A program made the translations under genes and the position numbers. From NCBI GenBank assembly GCA_039033855.1, contig JBCCBV010000001.1, positions 429,641-493,640 on the forward strand: a stretch of DNA of 64,000 bases. Reading direction: 5' to 3'. Origin of the DNA: JBCCBV01 sp039033855. GTDB taxonomy: Bacteria; Planctomycetota; Phycisphaerae; Phycisphaerales; Phycisphaeraceae. The notes below the pieces were generated by a model that saw only the letters and a list, made by a program, of their open reading frames with translations, had not been told where the DNA came from and ran no database searches. This document shows, one piece after another, positions 9,929 through 17,538 of this stretch (position 1 is its first letter; each line of letters starts with the position of its first letter).

Positions 9929-10651
9929 ATGTCTCGAGTGTTGACCCTGGCTGCGGCTTCGGCCGCGGCGATCGTTGGAATGCAGGCGCAAGCCGCTTCC
10001 GTGATGTTCACCACCGGCCTGCTCGACAACGGCGGCAGCAACTTCTTGACCGGCGGACCGGCCTCGGCCGGCGCGGCCACCGGCGCCGGCTCGTTCACCC
10101 TGCCCCAGTTCGACGACCTGGGCGGCACCCTGATCCTGACCCAGGTGATCGTCGAAGCCACCGGCAACTCCATCGGCGGCTCCAACGCCATCGATAACGA
10201 AGGCGCCTCGGCCGGCATCGCTCAGGTCACCCTGGGTTCGGCCATCACCGTCACCAGCGCCACGCCCTCGGCCGTGGTCACCGTGATCCCCACGCCCTTC
10301 CTCGATAGCGGCGTGCAGTCGATCGACCCCGACAACGACGCCGCCCCCGACTTTGTCGGCACCGACGCCGTCGGCATCCTCGGCGGCAACGCCACCGACA
10401 CCGACACCGACTCGGTCGCCGCCGTCGACTTCTCCGACTGGATCGGCCTGGGCAACGTGACCTTCGACTTCTCGTCGATCACCAACTCGACCACCTTCGC
10501 CAGCGTTGGCCCGAGCCAGTCGTCCGCCAACCCCACCGAGTTCACCCTCTCGGCCAAGGTCACCTACGTCTACGAACCCGTGCCCGAGCCGGCCTCCGCC
10601 GCGCTGCTGGGCCTGGGCGGCTTGGTCGCCCTGCGTCGCCGCCGGGCCTGA
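9929..10651 (+). CDS. PEP-CTERM sorting domain protein
   Basis: 240 residues. A Sec signal peptide of about 22 residues (hydrophobic AAASAAAIVGM, then AQA-A) is followed by a body rich in Thr, Ser, Gly and Asp with repeated short beta-like runs (FTLPQFDDLGGTLILTQVIV, VTFDFSSITNSTTFA). The C-terminus VPEPASAALLGLGGLVALRR then RRA is a PEP-CTERM signal: PEP motif, hydrophobic helix, Arg cluster. Such proteins are handled by exosortase and tied to exopolysaccharide or surface material; no exosortase gene is in the window. ATG 9929 has a strong GGAGGAA. The gene is flanked by two terminators, so it is a single-gene unit. Confidence 0.9.
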   Translation: MSRVLTLAAASAAAIVGMQAQAASVMFTTGLLDNGGSNFLTGGPASAGAATGAGSFTLPQFDDLGGTLILTQVIVEATGNSIGGSNAIDNEGASAGIAQVTLGSAITVTSATPSAVVTVIPTPFLDSGVQSIDPDNDAAPDFVGTDAVGILGGNATDTDTDSVAAVDFSDWIGLGNVTFDFSSITNSTTFASVGPSQSSANPTEFTLSAKVTYVYEPVPEPASAALLGLGGLVALRRRRA

Positions 10652-10727
10652 GCCGGAGCGCCGCAGGCCCACGAGGCCTCGCACAGCCTCACAAGACCCC
10701 GCACGGCTCGACCCGATCTCTCTCCGA

Positions 10728-10756
10728 CCCGCGGCGCTCACGCGTCGCGGGTTTTT
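10728..10756 (+). terminator. Rho-independent terminator of the PEP-CTERM gene
   Basis: CCCGCGGCG (10728-10736) pairs with CGTCGCGGG (10743-10751), 9 bp with one G-U, 6-base loop, then five T. Confidence 0.88.
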
Positions 10757-10793
10757 GATTGCGCAAGCATCGGAGACAGAACCACCCGCGCAC

Positions 10794-11954
10794 TCACGCC
10801 CGAGCCGACACCGGCGCCGCCGCATCGTCACGCATCGACTCCGGATCGACCCCCACGCTCCGGCACCACTCGGCGTACGCCGCGGGCACCACCTCACTCG
10901 GCTTGATCTCGCTCCGGCCGCCCCAGAACACGTTGGTGTACTCCACCGCGATGCCCGCTTCTTCCAGGTGCGCATCGATCGCCGCCTTGTGCTCGAGCAC
11001 CCGCGGCTTCTCCAGCCCGTGGGCCACGCCCATCACGTTGACGTGGGCGAACTCCGGCCCGCCCTCGCGCCAGTACGCGTGCGTCATGCAGTGGTGACGG
11101 CCGACCTCCTGGCCCGCCTCGATCTCCCGCCCCGCGGGCACCTTCCAGTGGAACAGCGCGTTGAACCGCGTCACCCGGGCCCCGCCCGCGTCGGGTTTGA
11201 CGTGCTCCAGAAACGCGCTGAACCGCCCCATCAATCCAAGCGATTCCAACTCGCGCGCCGCGTCGAAGAACGCCCCGAGCGAAAGCCCCGCCTCCTCGGC
11301 CCGGGCCTGCCAGAGCGCCTCGCCGGGCTGGAGTTCTTCTGCCGGAAACTCGCGCTTGAGCGCACACACCACCCGCCACTGCGGCGCATCCAACGGCACG
11401 ACGTGCGTGTCGATCACCCGGCCGGGCTCGTCGGTCCGGGTGCCGGGCTCGATGTCCCGCCGACGCATGTGGCCCACGCCCAGCGCGAACAGCTTCTTCG
11501 CCGGCAGCGGCCGCCACGCCTCGGCCCCCGTGCGCTCGGCGAGCAACGCGCAATGTTTGTCGAGGCGGTAGCCGACCGGCGTCTTGACCGTGGTCCACAG
11601 CCGGTAGTGCGAGCCCGGCGTGTCGCCGTCGGTTGTGCGCGTCACCACGTGGCCCGAAAACGGGTCCTGCTTCGACATGAACTCGAACGCCGCGGTCAGC
11701 TTCGTCGGCGGGACCTTCCACGCCACCAGCGCGCCCGGGGCCAGGCTCGTCGTTAGCAGGGTCTGGCGCACCCGACGGACCACGCCCGCTTCAAGCATGG
11801 CCCGCAAGCGCTCAGCCACCACGGCCGCATCCAGGCCCGACCGCTCGGCGATCAACCCCAACGGGTCCGGCTGGAAGCCCTGCAACTGGTCTTCGGCCAC
11901 CTTCAAGATGGCGGCGTTGACGGGATCGTCGATCGAAGTCGGAAGGAGGCTCAT
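10794..11954 (-). CDS. Fused AhbA/AhbB-like (siroheme decarboxylase / Lrp-AsnC fold) protein
   Basis: 386 residues in two similar halves. Each half looks like a winged helix plus an AsnC-like ligand domain, the layout of the siroheme decarboxylase subunits AhbA and AhbB. Half 1: helical part near residues 12-60 (LIAERSGLDAAVVAERLRAM, then VVRRVRQ), then GSHYRLWTTVKTPVG where Ahb proteins have a SHNY-YNLWFT block. Half 2: LSLGAFFDAARELESLGLMG, then VGRHHCMTHAYWRE and HVNVMGVAHG, resembling the SHCYERP and YNLYxMVHG blocks. It may decarboxylate a tetrapyrrole, bind heme, or be a regulator; the critical residues are only partly conserved. It is the last gene of a five-gene minus-strand cluster. 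Confidence 0.6.
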   Translation of the reverse strand: MSLLPTSIDDPVNAAILKVAEDQLQGFQPDPLGLIAERSGLDAAVVAERLRAMLEAGVVRRVRQTLLTTSLAPGALVAWKVPPTKLTAAFEFMSKQDPFSGHVVTRTTDGDTPGSHYRLWTTVKTPVGYRLDKHCALLAERTGAEAWRPLPAKKLFALGVGHMRRRDIEPGTRTDEPGRVIDTHVVPLDAPQWRVVCALKREFPAEELQPGEALWQARAEEAGLSLGAFFDAARELESLGLMGRFSAFLEHVKPDAGGARVTRFNALFHWKVPAGREIEAGQEVGRHHCMTHAYWREGGPEFAHVNVMGVAHGLEKPRVLEHKAAIDAHLEEAGIAVEYTNVFWGGRSEIKPSEVVPAAYAEWCRSVGVDPESMRDDAAAPVSARA

Positions 11955-12024
11955 CGGGCCAGCTTACGCCGCCGGGCATGGCCGGTCGCGGCAAGCAGCC
12001 CGTCTCCCCAAGCCACGGCCGGGC

Positions 12025-12534
12025 TCAGTACGCCAGGCCGTTCTCACGCACCCGGATGCGTGGCGACCCCTCGCGCGACGTCGCGTTGCGGATGCGCCCG
12101 ACCAGCAGGTCGTGGTCGCCCTCGACGTCCATATGACACGCCAGCTCGCACTCGAGCATCGTCAGCGAAGACCGCAGCAACGGCAGGTTCGGCAGCGCCG
12201 GCGGGGCCAGGTCGAAGCCCAAAAACGGGTCGTCGCCGTGCTCCGGGTCCTTGTCAAACTTGCGGGCCAGGGTGCGGTCGTCCTCGCCCAACTGGCAGAG
12301 GCCGAACTGCCGAGACTCGCTGATGATCGGCATGATCGGCCGGCCCTTGGCCACCGCCACGCTCACCATCGGCGGCTCGAAGCAGGTCTGCTGCACCCAC
12401 CGCACCAGCAAGCCGGTTCGGCGGTCTTCGTACCCCGCGGTCAGGATGAACACCCCCGACGGGATCCGACCCAGCGCCGCGGCGACCGCTTCGGGCGAAG
12501 GCGGCGGCGGTTCTTTCGAAGGGCTGGGCGTCAT
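12025..12534 (-). CDS. Flavin reductase-like, FMN-binding split barrel protein
   Basis: 169 residues. It matches the flavin reductase-like family: ALGRIPSGVFILTAG at the start (family form: lgxxpsGVxvvTa), PPMVSVAVAKGRP in the middle, then SRQFGLCQLGEDD, and a C-terminal DHDLLVGRIRNA strand as in xDHxlxxGxV. These proteins bind FMN and reduce flavin with NAD(P)H, or act as flavin-dependent oxidoreductases. The Pro/Ser-rich first 12 residues are probably disordered. Substrate unknown. It sits 105 bp downstream of the YkgJ-like pair and 70 bp upstream of the AhbA/AhbB-like gene, same strand. Confidence 0.75.
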   Translation of the reverse strand: MTPSPSKEPPPPSPEAVAAALGRIPSGVFILTAGYEDRRTGLLVRWVQQTCFEPPMVSVAVAKGRPIMPIISESRQFGLCQLGEDDRTLARKFDKDPEHGDDPFLGFDLAPPALPNLPLLRSSLTMLECELACHMDVEGDHDLLVGRIRNATSREGSPRIRVRENGLAY

Positions 12535-12639
12535 CGCCGGGCACGATACGCCGAGGCCGCAATGCCCGCAAAACCCGGGGAACCCGCAGGCCTTCGAGCC
12601 GGTGCGGACCCAGCCCCGGACTCCGCCACGCCCGCCGGC

Positions 12640-13251
12640 TCAATCCAACGTTGCTCGGGCGAGCGCCCGCTCCCCTTCGGCCAGGAGCGTCCGCCAATCG
12701 TCAAACCGGTACGCCAGGCCGCCCCGCCGGTGCAACGACCGCACCGCGCGATGCGCCCGCTCGTACAAAGCGTCCATCCAGGGCTGGCCCTCGCCGTCGC
12801 AAAAGAACACCCGACAGCCGAACGGCCGGATCGTGTGCACCGTGCACAGGTTGTCCCGCTGATACGGGCACACCCCCGGCGACTCCGTCAACGCCTCGGC
12901 CAAGCTGTGCCCGTGCCCATGCCCCGGCGAAAGCAACGGGAGCGACACCCCCGGTTCCGACTGATGGCGCACGTCAATCGGCGCCGCCCGGTCGCCCGCC
13001 ACCGCATCGGCTTCGACCCGCAGCAGGAACGACGCCGTCTCGAGACCGGTCACATACAAGCGATGGCCGTACTGCTCGAACCGGCAGCACCGCCCGGAGT
13101 TCCGGCATACCGCCCGCCCGGCCGCACGCCCGTCGACCCCGCGCTGAATCCGCTCCAGCCGGGCCGTCACCGCCGGGGTCCGTGCCGCGGCAAACCAACC
13201 CGGCCAAGGGTCCGCACCCGTCGATACGTCATCTGAAGCGTCGGCCTTCAC
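12640..13251 (-). CDS. YkgJ-like Cys-rich (zinc/iron-chelating) protein 2
   Basis: 203 residues. Cys motifs are CRNSGRCC near residue 48 and CPYQRDNLCTVHTIRPFGC followed by RVFFC, the pattern of the YkgJ family thought to bind Zn or Fe or an Fe-S cluster. GTG at 13251 was chosen because it forms a GTGA overlap (13248-13251) with the stop of the upstream YkgJ-like gene; the longer open frame upstream runs through that gene in the wrong frame. Translational coupling to it is likely. A His/Gly/Ser stretch (SPGHGHGHSLAE) is unusual and could bind metal. Function in the family is unproven. Confidence 0.75.
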   Translation of the reverse strand: MKADASDDVSTGADPWPGWFAAARTPAVTARLERIQRGVDGRAAGRAVCRNSGRCCRFEQYGHRLYVTGLETASFLLRVEADAVAGDRAAPIDVRHQSEPGVSLPLLSPGHGHGHSLAEALTESPGVCPYQRDNLCTVHTIRPFGCRVFFCDGEGQPWMDALYERAHRAVRSLHRRGGLAYRFDDWRTLLAEGERALARATLD

Positions 13252-13703
13252 ACCGAAAACTCGTTCCGCGCCGCCGTGATCCGCACCTGATCCAACGGCA
13301 CCACCTTGCCGCTGCGCATCCCCGGGCAATGCGCCGCCGACTCGTCCCATGCGTCTTGGCTCTCCAGATTCGACGGCCAGAACGGCCACGTCTGGCACTG
13401 CGTCGGCCGCACCGGATACACCGAACAGCCCGCCTTGCCCTGCTCGTCGCGCGTCAAAAACACGCAGTCGTTCTGATCCGGCCCGCGGTGCACCTCGGTC
13501 AGCGACCACCGCCCCAGCTTGCGCTCGGCGTACCGACGCAAAAACGCGCTCTCCGACACGCCCAGGTGCTTGGCGATGGCACGGCCCTCTTCGGGCGAAA
13601 ACCACACGTACCCCGGCGGCCCCGTGCAGCAGTTGCCGCAACGCGTGCACTCAAACTTCAGACCTTCGCGATACCACGGCTCGGTTGTCGTTTCCCCGCT
13701 CAT
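13248..13703 (-). CDS. YkgJ-like Cys-rich (zinc/iron-chelating) protein 1
   Basis: 151 residues. FECTRCGNCCTGPPGYVW is the classic YkgJ CxxCxxCC block, followed by a helix (SPEEGRAIAKHLGVSESAFL) and then CVFL, GCSVYPVRPTQCQTWPFWP, so about eight Cys in all. The family binds metal, perhaps an Fe-S cluster, and is otherwise uncharacterised. ATG 13703 (MSGETTTEP) lies 10 bp after the HDAC-like gene; the open frame extends further upstream into that gene but is not supported. Its end overlaps the start of the second YkgJ-like gene by four bases. Confidence 0.85.
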   Translation of the reverse strand: MSGETTTEPWYREGLKFECTRCGNCCTGPPGYVWFSPEEGRAIAKHLGVSESAFLRRYAERKLGRWSLTEVHRGPDQNDCVFLTRDEQGKAGCSVYPVRPTQCQTWPFWPSNLESQDAWDESAAHCPGMRSGKVVPLDQVRITAARNEFSV

Positions 13704-13713
13704 CGCCGTGAGT

Positions 13714-14691
13714 CTAGCCGCCCGGCGAAACCGGCCCGCACAACCGCTCGGCCAACGCCGCCACGCCCTGCCCGAGCGCCCCCAGGTCGTACCCACCTTC
13801 GAGCACCGCCAGCACCGGGCACCGCCTGCCGTGCGCTTCGGCCAACCGTTCGCCTAGGGACACCAACCGATCGGCCATGGCCGCAAAGCCGTCGGTCGTG
13901 ATCTCCAGATGCCCCAACGGGTCGCGGACGGCCGCGTCGAACCCCGCCGAGATCACCAGCGCCTCCGGGGCGAACCGCTCCAGCGCCGGCGCCGCCACCC
14001 GATCGAACGCACCGAGCCACGCCCGGTCGTCCGTGCCCGGCGGCATCGGCAGGTTGAGCGTGAACCCCTCGCCCGCGCCCCGCCCCGTTTCGTGCGCAAA
14101 GCCCGTCCCCGGGTACTGCACCGCCGGGTCTTCGTGCAGGTTGACCACCAGGACATCGGCACGGTCTTCCAAGAGGTGCTGCGTGCCGTTGCCGTGGTGC
14201 AAGTCGAAGTCCACCACCGCCGACTTGCCCAACCGCCGGGCCAGATGATCCGCAGTCAGCGCCGCGTTGGCGTACAGGCAGAACCCCATCGACCGATCCG
14301 CCTCCGCGTGATGCCCGGGCGGACGCACCAGCCCGAGCGCCCGCTCGGCGTCGCCGCGTGCGAGCCGCTCGGCCAGCTCCAAACACCCCCCCGCCGCGAG
14401 CCGCGCCACACGCTCAGTCTCGGGACAAATCGCAGAGTCCGGCGTGTCGATGTACCCAAGCCCCCGCCGACACGCATCGGCCAACCGATCCAGATACGCC
14501 GGCGTGTGCAGCCGCAGCAGCTCGTCGTCGGTCGCCGGCCGAGGATCGACGCGGTCGAACCGATCGAGCAAACCTTGACGAGCGAGCTCGGCGTCGATCG
14601 CCCGCAGCCGGTCCGGCCGTTCGACGTGACCCGGGCCGGTGTCATGCTCTAAAAAGACCGGGTCGTGCAGCAGAAGGGGTCGCGCGGGCAT
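13714..14691 (-). CDS. Histone deacetylase / acetylpolyamine amidohydrolase family protein
   Basis: 325 residues, usual for the arginase-fold zinc deacetylases (HDAC, AcuC, AphA). Motifs: HDTGPGHVERPDRL, LVRPPGHHAEADRSMGFC with the catalytic His pair, VVDFDLHHGNGTQ with zinc-ligand Asp and His, VISAGFDA with the third metal Asp region, and VLEGGYDL. It removes acetyl groups from lysine, polyamines or similar small amines; the substrate is not predictable. ATG 14691 (MPARPLLLHDPVF) fits the family start; the longer open frame upstream is compositional. First gene of the cluster with the two YkgJ-like genes, divergent from the VanZ-like gene. Confidence 0.9.
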   Translation of the reverse strand: MPARPLLLHDPVFLEHDTGPGHVERPDRLRAIDAELARQGLLDRFDRVDPRPATDDELLRLHTPAYLDRLADACRRGLGYIDTPDSAICPETERVARLAAGGCLELAERLARGDAERALGLVRPPGHHAEADRSMGFCLYANAALTADHLARRLGKSAVVDFDLHHGNGTQHLLEDRADVLVVNLHEDPAVQYPGTGFAHETGRGAGEGFTLNLPMPPGTDDRAWLGAFDRVAAPALERFAPEALVISAGFDAAVRDPLGHLEITTDGFAAMADRLVSLGERLAEAHGRRCPVLAVLEGGYDLGALGQGVAALAERLCGPVSPGG

Positions 14692-14856
14692 GAAGGATCG
14701 CCGGTTGGAGCAGTACCGCTGGCCGTTGTACCGATGAATAGAGACAATCGATAGCGACGGCCGAACCCCTGACCGCCCCATCGCGTCCCTATCGGGTTCC
14801 CTACAGCGTTCCAACCGGATCCAACGGCGTCCCAACCGAGTCCTGTCTGCCACCGC

Positions 14857-16023
14857 ATGTCCGTCACCACCCCCGCACCCAAACCCGAGCCGGCCGAGCC
14901 CGCCGAGCACGCACCGGCGTCGCCTAAAAGCGCGCCCGCCGACCAGACCTCGGCCACGGATGTCCTTTGGGGCCATGACGACCCCATGGCTATGCCCGCG
15001 CCGCCGCGGCGGTGGTGCGTCTTCGTGGCCACGGCCTACCTGGCGGCGCTGGTCTACGGCTCGCTGCTGCCCTGGAGCGGGTGGTCCTGGCAAGCCGTCG
15101 CCGCGCCCGACGCGACCGCGGCGCAGGTCACCTGGGCCGCGCTGCAAACCCCCGCGTCGAGCTTCACCATGAACACCGGCGGCGTGTGGGGCGGCCTGCG
15201 CGACGGCGCCAAATCTTGGGCCGTCCGTCCGATGGACGCCGTCGCCAACGCCTTGCTCTACGTGCCGCTGGGCCTGTCGGTCTTCGCGCTCTGGCGCAGC
15301 TTCGGGATGCGGCGCTGGCCCGCCGGGCTCGCCACCGTGGCGGTCGCGGCGGCCGCGTGCTGGGGCGTCGAATCGGCCCAAAGCGGCCTGCCCGCCCGCG
15401 TGCCCTCGGCCGCCGACGCGCTGCTCAACACCGGCGGCGCGGCGCTCGGCGTGATCTTGGCGGCAGGGCTCGCCCAGGCGCTCTGCCCGCTGTGGACGCG
15501 ATGGAAAGTCCGATTCGGGCGCCTGCGCACGACCGCGGCGCTCTGGCGCCGGCGGCCCACCGGCGTGGCCACCCTGCTGCTGCTCGGCTCGGCCACCGCC
15601 GTCGCGGGCGTGCTCACCCTGACCGCCGGGCGCATGCACGGCCCGTTCGAGGGCATGGAACAAGCCCCCCTCACCTGGCTCTTCGAGGGTGACTACGGCG
15701 AGGGTCTTGCCCGCCTGGCCCTACTCGGCGTGCTCGCCACCGGGTCGGGCGTGCTGATTGCGCTGGCCTTCGCACGGCGCGAGCGCGGCGGCCTGTGGGC
15801 CGCGGCGCTCTGGGCCGGAAGCTGGGCCCTGGCCGCCGAGGCCTGCCGCGCTGCGCTATCGATGGACCGGATCGACGCCGTCGCCCCCGCCGCCGTCGCC
15901 GCCGCCGCGGCGCTGGCCGTCACGCCTTTGAGATGGGCCGCCCGCGCCATCCCCCCGCGCTGCCGACGGCAAGGCCGTACCGCACCCAACGACGACGAGC
16001 GACGGGCCGGCACCGCGGCATAA
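14857..16023 (+). CDS. VanZ-like family membrane protein
   Basis: 388 residues. A disordered Pro/Ala/Glu N-terminus (about 50 residues) precedes several membrane helices. VanZ-like features are YGSLLPWSGW in helix 1, PMDAVANALLYVPLGLSVF, GVESAQSGLPARVPSAADAL and LLNTGGAALGV, matching the pattern D-xx-N-xx-L-x-PLG ... E-xx-Q ... R-x-x-S-x-x-D-xx-N-xx-G. A second set of about four helices follows (residues 235-370). VanZ itself affects teicoplanin resistance; most homologues have no known role. Single gene between a divergent and a convergent neighbour. Confidence 0.75.
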   Translation: MSVTTPAPKPEPAEPAEHAPASPKSAPADQTSATDVLWGHDDPMAMPAPPRRWCVFVATAYLAALVYGSLLPWSGWSWQAVAAPDATAAQVTWAALQTPASSFTMNTGGVWGGLRDGAKSWAVRPMDAVANALLYVPLGLSVFALWRSFGMRRWPAGLATVAVAAAACWGVESAQSGLPARVPSAADALLNTGGAALGVILAAGLAQALCPLWTRWKVRFGRLRTTAALWRRRPTGVATLLLLGSATAVAGVLTLTAGRMHGPFEGMEQAPLTWLFEGDYGEGLARLALLGVLATGSGVLIALAFARRERGGLWAAALWAGSWALAAEACRAALSMDRIDAVAPAAVAAAAALAVTPLRWAARAIPPRCRRQGRTAPNDDERRAGTAA

Positions 16024-16034
16024 ACGCGAACGGC

Positions 16035-17387
16035 TCAGCACGGAACCAACAAGATCGCGGGCTCGTGAACCTGGACATCTTCGAACGGGATCACCGGCGC
16101 CCCGCGAAGGTGCAAGTCCCCGATGACCCGCGGTGCATCCATCCGCATCGGCTCCGGTTCCGCAAACCAGGCTTCTCCCTCCGCCAACCCCGGCCCGCCT
16201 AGGCCGGGCTGGAGGCCTTCACGCACCTCGCCACGCTCTTCGATCTCCTCGCCCTCGATCCGAAGCTCCACCTGCGGCCCATCGGGCAACGGCCGCTGGG
16301 CAGGCCGGTTCCTCCCCTCGGCACCGGGTGCCAGCCGTTGCTCGAGCTGTTCGCGCAGCACCCGGTCCGGCGGGCCCAGGCGGATCACCAGGTCGGGCCG
16401 AGCGACGCCCTCGCCCCCGGGCATCGGCACGTCTTCAATGACCACCGGCACGACCAAATCGCGCACCTCGCGGTCAAGCCACAGGATCATCCGGCCCTCG
16501 TCCGGCGCCGGCACCCGGTACTCGCGGTACTGCGTCTGCCCGTTGCTGCCGCTGGACCAGCCGCGTGCTTCGAGCTTCCGCCCGCGGTCGTCGTAGATCT
16601 CCGGCTCGTCGAACCGCTCGAAGGTCTCGAGGTTGGCCGTCACCCGCACGCCGTTGGCGTTCTTGTCGACTCGGAACCAGCTGCCGGGCAGGTCGGCGAT
16701 CGCCACGCGCTTGCCGTAGAACCGGCTGAGCGGTTCGAGCACCGCCATCTCCGGCTCTCCCAGCCCGACCCGCATCTCGAAGTCGGCCTCCAGCCGCCGG
16801 ATCCCCCGCGCCGCCAACACCTCCGACGGAAGCTGACCCGACACGCCGATCTGCGTCGACCGGCCGTTGATGCGCGACCGGCCGTGGTGGCGATTGTCGT
16901 CTTCGCCCAGCTCGATCACGTCGCCGGCGAACGTCACCACCCGCCGCATCCGCAGCTGCTCGTACGACACCACCCGGATCTGGTCGGGGTCGAACTTCAC
17001 GCTCACGCTGACCGACCCGTTTTCGTTGCGATGCCGGACATGGCCCTCTTCGTCGAAGTTGACCGACATATTCACGCTCAAGGACTGCGGCGTGACCGTC
17101 AGCTTGCGCAGCAGCTCGGCGTCGGTCGGCGCATCGACGGCGTCGACCAAGCCGTCTTCCGCACCCGCGATCTGCTCCCGCGCATCCTGCAACGCCTCGC
17201 CCGCCGCCGCGGCGTCGGCCTCGGCTTGTGCGAGCTGCTCTTGCATCTGCGCCGCCCGGAGCACTTCCACTTGCGCCTGCGCAAGCCTGTCCGCCACCTG
17301 CTCTTCTTGCGCCTGGCCGAACGCCGGCGCCGCCGAGGAACAAGCCAACAGCAGCGCAAATCCAACGGCTTCCAAGCGACGGGTCAT
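16035..17387 (-). CDS. Secreted protein of unknown function with coiled-coil N-terminus
   Basis: 450 residues, family not recognised. Signal sequence LEAVGFALLLACSSAAPAFG, with cleavage after AFG or, less likely, lipidation at the Cys. Residues about 28-95 are Gln/Ala/Glu-rich helix (QAQEEQVADRLAQAQVEVLR) likely to form a coiled coil. The body has many short polar beta strands with repeated forms such as NMSVNFDEEGHVRHRNENG and VTANLETFERFDEPEIYDDR, ending in an acidic, Pro-rich tail. ATG 17387 chosen because it starts the signal peptide. Probably periplasmic or outer-envelope. It has its own promoter region (151 bp after uvrC's end on the other side). Confidence 0.7.
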   Translation of the reverse strand: MTRRLEAVGFALLLACSSAAPAFGQAQEEQVADRLAQAQVEVLRAAQMQEQLAQAEADAAAAGEALQDAREQIAGAEDGLVDAVDAPTDAELLRKLTVTPQSLSVNMSVNFDEEGHVRHRNENGSVSVSVKFDPDQIRVVSYEQLRMRRVVTFAGDVIELGEDDNRHHGRSRINGRSTQIGVSGQLPSEVLAARGIRRLEADFEMRVGLGEPEMAVLEPLSRFYGKRVAIADLPGSWFRVDKNANGVRVTANLETFERFDEPEIYDDRGRKLEARGWSSGSNGQTQYREYRVPAPDEGRMILWLDREVRDLVVPVVIEDVPMPGGEGVARPDLVIRLGPPDRVLREQLEQRLAPGAEGRNRPAQRPLPDGPQVELRIEGEEIEERGEVREGLQPGLGGPGLAEGEAWFAEPEPMRMDAPRVIGDLHLRGAPVIPFEDVQVHEPAILLVPC

Positions 17388-17538
17388 CACATGCTCCCAG
17401 GTGTTCCATGATCCAAACGCAACCGGCAGCGCCCCGGTCTCCCGACTCCACCCCAAGACCCCGACGCGCCAAACCGCAATCAGTTCCCGGCCGGTTCAAC
17501 TATACGCCCGACCGGGCGATTCCCCGCATTTGCCCACG

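Noticed and set aside
14692..15663. Upstream extension of the deacetylase open frame
   Set aside because: It overlaps the VanZ-like gene on the other strand and has no similarity; the family N-terminus begins at 14691.
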